Source of the DNA: Paenibacillus sp. FSL M7-0420
GTDB taxonomy: Bacteria; Bacillota; Bacilli; Paenibacillales; Paenibacillaceae
Reading direction: 5' to 3'
NCBI RefSeq assembly: GCF_038002345.1
Contig: NZ_JBBOCJ010000001.1
Span: 6,200,001-6,264,000 of the forward strand
Length of the DNA stretch: 64,000 nucleotides
Below, in pieces: positions 43,020 to 50,802 of the stretch. Every line of letters begins with the position of its first letter. Within the stretch, counting starts at the first letter, position 1. The notes under the pieces are model-generated. The model did no database searches. It was given only the letters and a program-made list of their open reading frames with translations, and was not told where the DNA came from. A program made the position numbers and the translations under genes.

Positions 43020-44507
43020 ATGCAAGCACAGCAGCCTAAACGGCCGGCAGTACAGGCGGGCAACGCCAATACGCCGGGCCTGCGCAAATCCTTCAAAGCA
43101 AGACATCTGACCATGATCGCCCTCGGCGGCTCGATCGGAACCGGATTGTTCCTCGCCAGCGGCGGGGCCATCGCCTCCTCCGGTCCGGGCGGAGCACTGC
43201 TCGCCTACACGGCCGTCGGTATTATGGTCTATTTTCTGATGACCAGCCTTGGGGAGCTGGCCACCTATCTGCCCGATTCCGGTTCCTTCAGCACCTACGG
43301 TACAAGGTTCGTCAGCCCCGCCTTCGGCTTCGCTATCGGCTGGAACTTCTGGTACAACTGGGCGGTGACCATTGCAGCCGAACTGTCAGCAGCCACCGTT
43401 ATCATTAAGTACTGGTTCCCGGACAGCCCTTCGTTCCTGTGGAGTCTGCTCTTCCTGGCGCTCATGTTCGGCCTGAACTTCCTGTCTGCACGGGGGTACG
43501 GCGAGTCGGAATACTGGTTCGCCATTATCAAGATTATTACGGTGGTCGTCTTCCTGACGGTCGGCGTCCTGATGATCTTCGGGATTCTGGGCGGCAAGGC
43601 CGTGGGCTTCAGCAACTTTCAACTCGGAGGCAGCTCGTTCCATGGCGGCTTCTTCGCCTTCGTCGGGGTCTTCATGGCCGCCGGGTTCTCCTTCCAGGGA
43701 ACAGAGCTGGTCGGTGTCGCCGCCGGAGAGAGCGAGAATCCGCGCCGCAACGTGCCGATCGCAATCCGCCAGGTATTCTGGCGGATCCTGATCTTCTATA
43801 TTTTCGCGATTGCCGTCATCGGCCTGCTGATTCCTTATACGAATCCCGACCTGCTCCGCGGCGGTATTGATGATATTGGCGTCAGCCCGTTCACCATCGT
43901 CTTCAACAAAGCAGGGCTGGCGATTGCCGCCTCAGTCATGAATGCCGTGATCCTCAGCTCCGTGCTGTCTGCCGGGAATTCCGGAATGTACGCCTCCACC
44001 CGTGTCCTGTACGCCATGGCCAAGGATGGAATGGCACCGCGCGCGCTCGGCAAGCTGAACCGCAGAGGAGTTCCTGTAGGCGCACTGCTCGTGACAACCG
44101 CTGTCGGCATGCTCGCCTTCCTCGCCTCCTTCTTCGGGGACGGCGCGGTGTACAATTGGCTGCTTAACGCTTCCGGGATGTGCGGCTTCATCAACTGGCT
44201 CGGAATTGCCGTCTGCCATTACCGTTTCCGCCGGGCCTTCGTGAGGCAGGGCCATTCGCTGGAGGAGCTGCCTTACCGGGCAAGATGGTTCCCGTTCGGT
44301 CCGCTGTTTGCCTTCGCTCTGTGTATGGTCGCCGTATTCGGCCAGAACATGGGCGCCTTCACCGGTGCGAAGATCGACTGGTACGGCATTCTGGTCTCCT
44401 ATGTCAGCGTGCCGCTGTTCCTGCTGATCTGGCTGGGCTATGGCTGGTTCCGCAAGAGCAGCCTTATCCCGCTGGAGAAGTGTGATCTGAGCACGCACGC
44501 AGACTGA
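43020..44507 (+). CDS. lysP: Lysine-specific permease
   Basis: Amino acid/proton symporter of the APC family, 495 residues, about twelve helices. The start of the domain (FKARHLTMIALGGSIGTGLF), VYFLMTSLGELATYLPDSGSF and FAIGWNFWYNWAVTIAAEL are close to E. coli LysP (489 residues). ATG 43020 lies ten bases after AAAGGGAG; the longer open frame from 42774 runs through the riboswitch and is not coding. The lysine riboswitch upstream independently supports lysine as substrate. Confidence 0.92.
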   Translation: MQAQQPKRPAVQAGNANTPGLRKSFKARHLTMIALGGSIGTGLFLASGGAIASSGPGGALLAYTAVGIMVYFLMTSLGELATYLPDSGSFSTYGTRFVSPAFGFAIGWNFWYNWAVTIAAELSAATVIIKYWFPDSPSFLWSLLFLALMFGLNFLSARGYGESEYWFAIIKIITVVVFLTVGVLMIFGILGGKAVGFSNFQLGGSSFHGGFFAFVGVFMAAGFSFQGTELVGVAAGESENPRRNVPIAIRQVFWRILIFYIFAIAVIGLLIPYTNPDLLRGGIDDIGVSPFTIVFNKAGLAIAASVMNAVILSSVLSAGNSGMYASTRVLYAMAKDGMAPRALGKLNRRGVPVGALLVTTAVGMLAFLASFFGDGAVYNWLLNASGMCGFINWLGIAVCHYRFRRAFVRQGHSLEELPYRARWFPFGPLFAFALCMVAVFGQNMGAFTGAKIDWYGILVSYVSVPLFLLIWLGYGWFRKSSLIPLEKCDLSTHAD

Positions 44508-44525
44508 TTCATTGCAGCAGAAGTG

Positions 44526-44615
44526 GAAACGGTATTGCCGTCCTTCTAAAGGACGGTACCGTTTCAGCAAAAGACCGGTTTTGATCCCGCAGCAACGGGC
44601 CAAAACCGGTCTTTT
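44526..44615 (+). terminator. Tandem terminators after lysP
   Basis: Two hairpins: GAAACGGTA...TACCGTTTC (44526-44565), and AAAAGACCGGTTTTG with an exact inverted copy ending in CTTTT (44569-44615). Confidence 0.85.
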
Positions 44616-44670
44616 GAGTATCGGTAGCTTAAGTTAGCTTCTATTCCTGAGGAACCCCTGCTACTGCTGT

Positions 44671-45327
44671 TTATGCCCAGGTTGTAATCGTCTCGACTGG
44701 CAGACGGTAGGATGGATACCCCTCTTTGGCGGCTTTGCCGATCGAGATCAGCATGACCGGCTGGAACCGTTCTTTGTCCAGGCCAAAAGCTTCTGCAATA
44801 TGCTCCTTGTCATACCCGGCCATCGGATTGGTATCGTATCCGTGCGCACGGGCTACAAGCATCAGTTGCATGGAGATAAGCCCCGAGTCAATCAGATTCA
44901 TATCCCGCAATTCGGATGCGGAGATTTTGGCATAATAAGGTTTGACCTGCTGCAGCTGCATGTCCATTACCTCGCGTGGCATGTACCCAAGCTCCACAGC
45001 TTTACCGAAAATTTCGTCCATATATTCAACGTGGTTCGTATCATAAAATACCGCAATCACAGCCGAGGAGGTGAGCGCCTGGGTCTGGTTGAAGGTGGCC
45101 AGCGGTGCAAGCTTCGCTTTTCCTTCAGTGCTGTCAATGACCAGGAAGCGCCATGGCTGCAGGTTAACGGCAGAGGGGGCGCGCGAAGCTTCCGCCAGAA
45201 TCTCTGCCAGTTCCTCTCTGCTGATTTTCACCTCAGGATCATAGACCTTCACGGAACGGCGCTCCAGGACAATTTCATTGAAATCATTGGTTTTATGGTA
45301 TTTCCCCATCATTGTGCTCATGTGCAT
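44671..45327 (-). CDS. Nitroreductase family oxidoreductase
   Basis: FMN-dependent NAD(P)H reductase of 218 residues. Marks: VLERRSVKVYDPE near residue 20, AEASRAPSAVNLQPWRFLVID (FMN binding) and the C-terminal LISIGKAAKEGYP. I start it at ATG 45327, four bases after AAAGGGAG; ATG 45321 is equally good. It is divergent from a MerR regulator with an operator placed in its own promoter, so it is probably induced by an electrophile or nitroaromatic sensed by that regulator. Confidence 0.86.
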   Translation of the reverse strand: MHMSTMMGKYHKTNDFNEIVLERRSVKVYDPEVKISREELAEILAEASRAPSAVNLQPWRFLVIDSTEGKAKLAPLATFNQTQALTSSAVIAVFYDTNHVEYMDEIFGKAVELGYMPREVMDMQLQQVKPYYAKISASELRDMNLIDSGLISMQLMLVARAHGYDTNPMAGYDKEHIAEAFGLDKERFQPVMLISIGKAAKEGYPSYRLPVETITTWA

Positions 45328-45390
45328 TTCTCTCCCTTTATATATGTGTAATGGTGCTGTAGAACGTTGAACATATTCACCACTAGGAGA

Positions 45391-45421
45391 ATTGTAAACT
45401 ATAAAGTATACTTCATAGCAA
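45391..45421 (-). promoter_or_regulatory. MerR-type promoter with 19-bp spacer and internal dyad
   Basis: On the minus strand TTGCTA (45421-45416), 19 bases, TACAAT (45396-45391). The spacer overlaps a near-perfect palindrome (45399-45418) centred on AAGTATACTT with outer CTAT / ATAG. A long spacer holding a dyad is how MerR activators work. Confidence 0.7.
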
Positions 45422-45443
45422 GAACAATAAATGGGGGATTGCC

Positions 45444-45809
45444 ATGAAAACCAATGAAGTCGCCAAAAGAGCTGACCTTCCGATATCAACCCTGCGCTAC
45501 TATGAGAAAATAGGCCTTATTACGGAGGAGTACATTCTCAGAGAAGAGAATAATTACCGGAATTATGCCCCGGACATTATTCCTTACCTTGAAGTCATAA
45601 AGAATAGCTTAGCTGTTGGATTCTCAATCCAGGATATTAAATCGATGATCTCCAAGCAGAGAATATCGAAAGATGAACAAAAAAGGATCATCACCGACAA
45701 AATTACGGAAATTGAAGCGGCGCAAAAAAACCTGGAGGCTTCCAAGCAGTCTCTTTACAAGCTTCTCGAAATGAATATTACCTGTGAGAACGGGTACGGA
45801 AAATACTAA
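45444..45809 (+). CDS. MerR family transcription regulator
   Basis: A 121-residue regulator: winged helix with NEVAKRADLPISTLRYYEKIGLI and NNYRNYAPDIIPYLEVI, then a coiled-coil dimer helix from about residue 70 to 110. There is only a single Cys, near the C-terminus (ITCENGYGKY), so it is not a typical heavy-metal sensor and fits the organic-stress group. ATG 45444 follows GGGGGA. It is divergent from the nitroreductase gene and probably activates it. Confidence 0.85.
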   Translation: MKTNEVAKRADLPISTLRYYEKIGLITEEYILREENNYRNYAPDIIPYLEVIKNSLAVGFSIQDIKSMISKQRISKDEQKRIITDKITEIEAAQKNLEASKQSLYKLLEMNITCENGYGKY

Positions 45810-45894
45810 AACCCGGAGCTGTGCTCTAGGGAGTCGTATAAAGACATGGGTGCCGGGGGACGCTAACCTGTAATTCCAGCTCAAGGAGGCCTTT

Positions 45895-46212
45895 ATGAAA
45901 AAAATATGGACAGTAGCCTTGTTGACGTTAGTCCTGGTCCTGAGCAGCCCGTTAAGCCGGAGCTCCGCTGCACCTGACTATGCCCGGTGGGGCACCATCG
46001 CCGTGAAGGAGACGCAGCAGAAATACAACGCCGAGATCATCGATTACAAGCACATCGGCCGGACCCAGATCAAGCCGAAGCTTGCAGAAGAGAAGTTCAA
46101 GCTGCTGGTCCGCAGCAAGGCGGGCCGGGAATTCGGCGTAGTCGTGATGGTCCGCTTCAATCCTTCAACAAACAAGCTTCAGACCATCCAATTCCTGGAG
46201 ACCAAAGCCTGA
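45895..46212 (+). CDS. Secreted DUF3889 protein
   Basis: A 105-residue exported protein: signal peptide to about residue 25 (MKKIWTVALLTLVLVLSS), then DUF3889 marks PDYARWGTIAVKETQQKY, ITPKLAEEKFKL-like region and GVVVMVRFNPSTNKLQTIQF. AAGGAGG stands five bases before ATG 45895. Its role is unknown in the family. Confidence 0.8.
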   Translation: MKKIWTVALLTLVLVLSSPLSRSSAAPDYARWGTIAVKETQQKYNAEIIDYKHIGRTQIKPKLAEEKFKLLVRSKAGREFGVVVMVRFNPSTNKLQTIQFLETKA

Positions 46213-46252
46213 AGTGCACCCTGGCTGGTTCGCAGGGGTAGCTGACACTATT

Positions 46253-47392
46253 TTATTTCCAGGTCACATATACCTTAAGATCTCCTGTATTCTCGAACGG
46301 CGAACTGTTGAAGGCCAGGTTATTCAGTCCCAGCCCGTATAGCACCTGCAGATCCTGCCTCAGCAGTTTGTCGCTTCCGCGATAGCGGAAGAGCAGCGAC
46401 TGCTGTCCGGCCTCTGCCGCCTGCTTAGCAAGCACCTTAAGCTGTTCCGCCGACGAAACCACCTGATTCTCCTCGTACAGCCAGTAGTTCAGGTCCTTCT
46501 GTAACGTCTTGTATGCCTCCACCCCTTGCCCCCCTTGATTGACCAGCTTAGTTAAGGTCTGGGCATAACTGGTGGAGGCCGCCGGATAGGACTTCGTCCA
46601 AGTGTGGTCAAGCCGCATCTGGGCATCCGTCCTCATATAATAGAGCGTGCTGATTCCGCCCTCCGGACTCGGGTCCGGGTCATCCCAGGTGGTGTCGAGA
46701 TGATACCATGCCCCGTTCAAGAGCACCAGATTCCAGGCATGCGACTGGGTCACACCGTCTGCCGCCCTGGCCGTCCCTTCTACAATTCTGTTCGGAATCC
46801 CCGCCCCCAGCAGCAGCTTATAGGTCAGCAGGGTATAGCCCTGGCAGACCGCACTCCCGGTCTGAAGTCCCTCATAAGCGGTGTATTTGCGGTGCGAGTG
46901 ATCATATTCCAGATTCAGCACGACCCAGTCGTGGATCGCTTTTACCTTCTGGTGATTGTTCATCCCCGGTGTTATGATCTGCTGCAGAATAGCCTTCACC
47001 TGCTTGTTCACATAGGCCGTCTGCTGCAGCGTCTCCCGGTATTCCACCTGAACCGTCACATGAACAGCCCGCGTGCTTCCGCGGTATGAGAAGGCATAGC
47101 TGTCAATAATATAATACAGGTACGGGTCGCTCCCCATTGCCTGATTGATCGCTGTCTGGATCTCACTCTTCAGCTTGGCGGTCTTGCCCTGATAAGTGAA
47201 GGTAATTGTCTCTCTGCGGTTACTCATCGCTCCGGCCAGCTTCTGCGTCATCCCTTGCGTGGTCTGCACCACCGCCGAATCCGATGCAGCATACGCATGC
47301 TCGTATCCCCAGTACGTCGCAGGCGGTAAAGCAGCAAACACAAGCATAAGTCCAACCGCCGTCTTCATCAGCGATCCCTGTCTTTTCCCCAT
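46253..47392 (-). CDS. Exported transglutaminase-like protein
   Basis: A 379-residue protein with an N-terminal membrane helix or signal (LMKTAVGLMLVFAALPPATYW) and a transglutaminase-like Cys protease fold: Cys in GSAVCQGYTLLTYKLL near residue 185, His in QSHAWNLVLLNG and Asp in WYHLDTTWDDPDP. Upstream is a domain of repeated SYRGSTRAVHVTVQVEY type. I start at ATG 47392; AGGAGG lies 12 bases before it. It probably acts at the cell surface on an unknown protein or peptide. Confidence 0.8.
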   Translation of the reverse strand: MGKRQGSLMKTAVGLMLVFAALPPATYWGYEHAYAASDSAVVQTTQGMTQKLAGAMSNRRETITFTYQGKTAKLKSEIQTAINQAMGSDPYLYYIIDSYAFSYRGSTRAVHVTVQVEYRETLQQTAYVNKQVKAILQQIITPGMNNHQKVKAIHDWVVLNLEYDHSHRKYTAYEGLQTGSAVCQGYTLLTYKLLLGAGIPNRIVEGTARAADGVTQSHAWNLVLLNGAWYHLDTTWDDPDPSPEGGISTLYYMRTDAQMRLDHTWTKSYPAASTSYAQTLTKLVNQGGQGVEAYKTLQKDLNYWLYEENQVVSSAEQLKVLAKQAAEAGQQSLLFRYRGSDKLLRQDLQVLYGLGLNNLAFNSSPFENTGDLKVYVTWK

Positions 47393-47496
47393 ATGATCCG
47401 CGCGCCTCCTGCAATCTATATCATCGGCCACAGCCGTATACTCTATAGTAAATGCCGATCATGCCATGTTTACAACCCCAACTGAAGAAAGGGAAT

Positions 47497-47570
47497 TCAT
47501 ACCTTGTCCGTCACGCCCATGACGACCTCTTTCACCAACCCTACGGTAAACGCCCGCACTACTTCCATTG
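47497..47570 (-). pseudogene. Remnant of a toxin-type gene
   Basis: The frame EVVRAFTVGLVKEVVMGVTDKV then stop copies part of the toxin at 48100-50253 (LAFTEGLVKEVVMGVAGTA, about 49068-49130) at both DNA and protein level. Nothing else of that gene remains here. It shows that a second copy, or an older version, of the toxin gene once lay next to the immunity gene. The rest of 47571-47680 is featureless. Confidence 0.7.
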
Positions 47571-47680
47571 TAAGCGAAGATAACAAAAAACAGGTCAATC
47601 TGGTTGTATCTGACCATAATCAACCTGATTTATGTAACGGACTGTTATTTGGGTTATATGTGTTATTGTTTGAATGAACT

Positions 47681-48088
47681 TTAATCAACCTTCAAACCTA
47701 AGATGTATTCTACTCTTGACTTAGTAGCAAAATTTGTTTCCCTAATTTTATATTCATCTTTACTATTAATTAGCCTTTTACAAATTTGAATGTCTTGAAA
47801 CAGCTTTTCAATGTCATTTTTATCTATGTTTTCTTCAAACTCAGTGTTTTTGAGGTAAACATCCAATTGGTTATATATAAAATCAGCAATTTCTTTATAT
47901 TTCAAACTCTCAATGGCTATAGAAATAAAATATAATGTTTTAGTAAATGAACTATCGTTTACTCTTCTCCATTCTTCTTCTAAAATTTTCGCTGAAGCCT
48001 GTGCTACATTTAAACCCTCTTCATCTATATATTCCTCAAAGCCGAATACTACTGAATCTTTAATCCTTTCATAGCCCATAATGTTCAT
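47681..48088 (-). CDS. Probable immunity protein for the adjacent toxin
   Basis: An acidic, all-alpha soluble protein of 135 residues. It has MGYERIKDSVVFGFEEYIDEEGL, LEEEWRRVNDSSFTKTLYFISI and FATKSRVEYILGLKVD. ATG 48088 lies seven bases after AGGAG and the gene starts just after the toxin stop codon. AT-rich content like the toxin tip marks a co-transferred cassette. Size and position are typical of immunity proteins; an Imm3-like assignment is possible but tentative. It should bind and block the toxin tip. Confidence 0.65.
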   Translation of the reverse strand: MNIMGYERIKDSVVFGFEEYIDEEGLNVAQASAKILEEEWRRVNDSSFTKTLYFISIAIESLKYKEIADFIYNQLDVYLKNTEFEENIDKNDIEKLFQDIQICKRLINSKDEYKIRETNFATKSRVEYILGLKVD

Positions 48089-48099
48089 ACTATCACTCC

Positions 48100-50253
48100 T
48101 CATCTCATACTTTTAGAATTAACATTTAACTGAATATTCGGGAACTTACGTCTAAATTCCATAATTAAGTTTGAGCAACTTTGACATGCATCTAATTCAG
48201 TAAATAAATCTATTTGACCTTTAACATTAGGGTCTTTTATTTGAGAAGCAATATCCTCAAGAATCTTTGCCTCCGTGTCATTAAATCGTGGAAATTGATC
48301 ATCGACATAGCTTTCCAATGATTTATCTACTTTGGCATAACTTAAATCTCCAACATTACTTCCCACGCCATCAGAGGAATGAATTTGACTATGTGCTTGA
48401 AACTCTTTCTTAATACCCGGAATGTTTACATCTGCTACAGCGACATTTCCAAAAGTTAGATTATCTAGTTTCCTATCAAGTTTTTTTCTTTGTGTATTTG
48501 AAAGGTTCATGTATTCGTCAGAATTTCTTATTTTTTCAATTTCTTTATTAATATCATTTCTGATATTTTGCGTTCTCTCATAAAGACTGTCAATTAATTC
48601 ATTAGATATCTTATCTTTACTTGTCCCCTCAACCCTACCACCCCCACCATCCACCGCATCCATATACTTCTGCTGCACCGGTGTCTTCGGCAAGGCCGGT
48701 GTATCGGGGATCTCTCCTATCTTAAACACAAACCCTTCCGGCGTCAGCACTACCGGACCCAGATCCGGGAGCTTTTGCCTGATCCCTTGCAGGGCATCCT
48801 TCGCCGCTTGGCTGACGACCTCTTCAACCTCACCCAGGACTTTACCCACTTTACCGGCTTTCGTGACCTGGAGTCCAGGAACCAGGATGGAAGCGACCGC
48901 ACCCAGCATCTTCGCCTTCTCTTCCGGGGTGCCCTCATCAAATTGATGATACGCCATCTTCGCCGCTTCCACCAGCACTTCAGGATGGTCAATCAGATAT
49001 TTCGCCTGATTCTTCATGTCTGTGGTGGTCTTGACCGGGTCCACAACTAATTTGAAAGCAAAGGTTGCCGTGCCCGCTACACCCATGACGACCTCTTTCA
49101 CCAAGCCTTCGGTAAAAGCCAGCACCACCGTATCCGCCTGACGAACCCGACTCTCCCATTTCGTCAGCCCGTAAGTATCCTCCAGCCACCCCAGATAACT
49201 GGTGTACATCGGGGTGAGAGATTCATTTGGCACATAGACTTTCGCCTGATAAAAGTCCCAGGTGGTCTCATTTTCCTTGTTATCTGCGGTAATTGGCGTG
49301 CCGTCCGGCAGCGTGAGAGGTGGCCCGTTCAACCGCCGCTCCGCTTCGATCTGCTCTTGAACCTGCTTAAGAACCGCAGCAAGCTCGACCTCCTGCCGCT
49401 TCGTTGCAAGCTGACTACAAGCATACGCTCCGGCGGCGGTCTTCTCCATGGCCAGCCGCAAAAGCAGTAAATATTCTTCGTTATGTAATAAGGGAACCTT
49501 CTCCGCCGTAATTGACGGATCATACTCACAGGCGGTAACCGCTGGTTGCTTATAATGGGCGCTTAGATCCTTGCCGGGTTCATAGTAGATCTTGGCTACG
49601 TCTAGAGAAGCCAGCTTCTGCCGGGCCTCTTCGGCCTTTGCATGAACAGCCTCCATCTGCGCCTGATTGCCGAACGCCTGATACACCTTGAAGGCCATCT
49701 GGGCCTTGGCGATCTGATTCCGCGCTGCGAAGATATCGTTCAGCTTACTTTGCGCAGCGATACTCTCTACGGTCAGCAGGCCGGAGGTCTGAATGACATT
49801 CCTGAGCTGCTGCACCACCGGGTCCCTGCTAAGCTCATCTTTTCTGGGTAGAGCAGCAATCGAAGTGATGAGGTTCGTCGCACTTCGCTGCACAATTTCG
49901 GGGATGGAGAACCGTCCGGCGGCTGGTTGCAGCCCCAAACTTCCGAAGGCCGCGAGCAAAAGATTAAATTGCCCCGTCAGCTTGTCCGCCTCCCGCTTAT
50001 TCTCTTCCTGCAATTCCGAGACGCCTCTCAGGGCGACCCGGATGATATCTTCTAACTTTTCCGCTTCTACGGTTAATTCATTGATCAGAACCTGGGCCTT
50101 GACCAGATGATCGCCCATGGGAATGCCGCCCCAGCCGCTGGACTGGCCCTTCAATTGAAGGTACAGCCTGTTGGTGTCCTGGCTCACCTGGCCGATCTTC
50201 GTCTGCAGGCGCCGGACTTCATCTTCGTTAAATACTAGCTTCGTTGACGCCAT
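48100..50253 (-). CDS. Polymorphic toxin with deaminase-like C-terminal tip
   Basis: A 717-residue secreted-type toxin. The first 110 residues are helical with an SGWGG turn, like WXG/LXG delivery heads of type VII substrates. Then come a long helical middle, a pre-toxin region ending near VQQKYMDAV and GGGG, and a tip of about 180 residues. The tip has FNDTEAKILEDIASQI and LFTELDACQSCSNLIMEFRRKFPNIQLNV, the pattern of BURPS668_1122-type nucleic-acid deaminases (zinc Cys pair CQSC, and DTE). The tip is AT-rich, the body is not. ATG 50253 lies six bases after GGGGAGG. Secretion route and substrate are inferred. Confidence 0.75.
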   Translation of the reverse strand: MASTKLVFNEDEVRRLQTKIGQVSQDTNRLYLQLKGQSSGWGGIPMGDHLVKAQVLINELTVEAEKLEDIIRVALRGVSELQEENKREADKLTGQFNLLLAAFGSLGLQPAAGRFSIPEIVQRSATNLITSIAALPRKDELSRDPVVQQLRNVIQTSGLLTVESIAAQSKLNDIFAARNQIAKAQMAFKVYQAFGNQAQMEAVHAKAEEARQKLASLDVAKIYYEPGKDLSAHYKQPAVTACEYDPSITAEKVPLLHNEEYLLLLRLAMEKTAAGAYACSQLATKRQEVELAAVLKQVQEQIEAERRLNGPPLTLPDGTPITADNKENETTWDFYQAKVYVPNESLTPMYTSYLGWLEDTYGLTKWESRVRQADTVVLAFTEGLVKEVVMGVAGTATFAFKLVVDPVKTTTDMKNQAKYLIDHPEVLVEAAKMAYHQFDEGTPEEKAKMLGAVASILVPGLQVTKAGKVGKVLGEVEEVVSQAAKDALQGIRQKLPDLGPVVLTPEGFVFKIGEIPDTPALPKTPVQQKYMDAVDGGGGRVEGTSKDKISNELIDSLYERTQNIRNDINKEIEKIRNSDEYMNLSNTQRKKLDRKLDNLTFGNVAVADVNIPGIKKEFQAHSQIHSSDGVGSNVGDLSYAKVDKSLESYVDDQFPRFNDTEAKILEDIASQIKDPNVKGQIDLFTELDACQSCSNLIMEFRRKFPNIQLNVNSKSMR

Positions 50254-50272
50254 AGCCACCCTCCCCGCCGGA

Positions 50273-50682
50273 CACTAGTAGAGCATCAGATTTAATTCTG
50301 TGCATAGGCTTAAATCCCGGAAGCTCCGAAAAACGGAACTACACCGGCTGGACGAGTGTGCTCCTAACGGACCTGAGGGACTCTATTCCCAGGAAAACGT
50401 CACTTTTTGCGGTTTAACGGACGGAGTGGACCTTATCGTCTCTCTACGAGAGGTTTAAGAGTAGAATTCCAAGAATAAGCGCTCTGGGGTCCGTTATGTT
50501 GCCCAAGTGGTGACTTTCATCCGGAATAAGCGCGCCTCAGTCCGTTACGCCGGGCCAAATGCCCTAATGAACAACTCCCATCTTGATCTGGGAATGGCAT
50601 CTGAAGGGGGGAGCTCCACTCCTGTACTCCTTCAGGCATTATAGAGCCCCATCCACTTGTTTAAATCTGACTTTGTACTAGA
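50273..50682. mobile_element. MITE-like element, copy 2 (about 410 bp), just upstream of the toxin gene
   Basis: Ends: CTAGTAGAGCATCAGATTTA at the left and, read inward from the right, CTAGTACAAAGTCAGATTTA. Inside, TAACGGAC and GTCCGTTA blocks follow in the same order as in the copy at 11260, with CTTATCGTC and CCAAGTG shared. It begins 20 bases from the toxin start codon, so the toxin promoter must be in it or beyond it. The remaining 50683-50802 is AT-rich and featureless. Confidence 0.68.
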
Positions 50683-50802
50683 ACTCTGGCTTCCACTTCA
50701 TCTATAAATATCACTCAGTTATACAGGTTACCTCCTTTTATTATCGGGTTTATTTCCCACTAGATTTATAGTTTTCCATTTTTCCTTCAATTCCCCTAAT
50801 CA

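Noticed and set aside
47681..50253. Restriction or phage-defence island
   Set aside because: The genes match a toxin/immunity pair and not a nuclease-methyltransferase or ATPase defence set.
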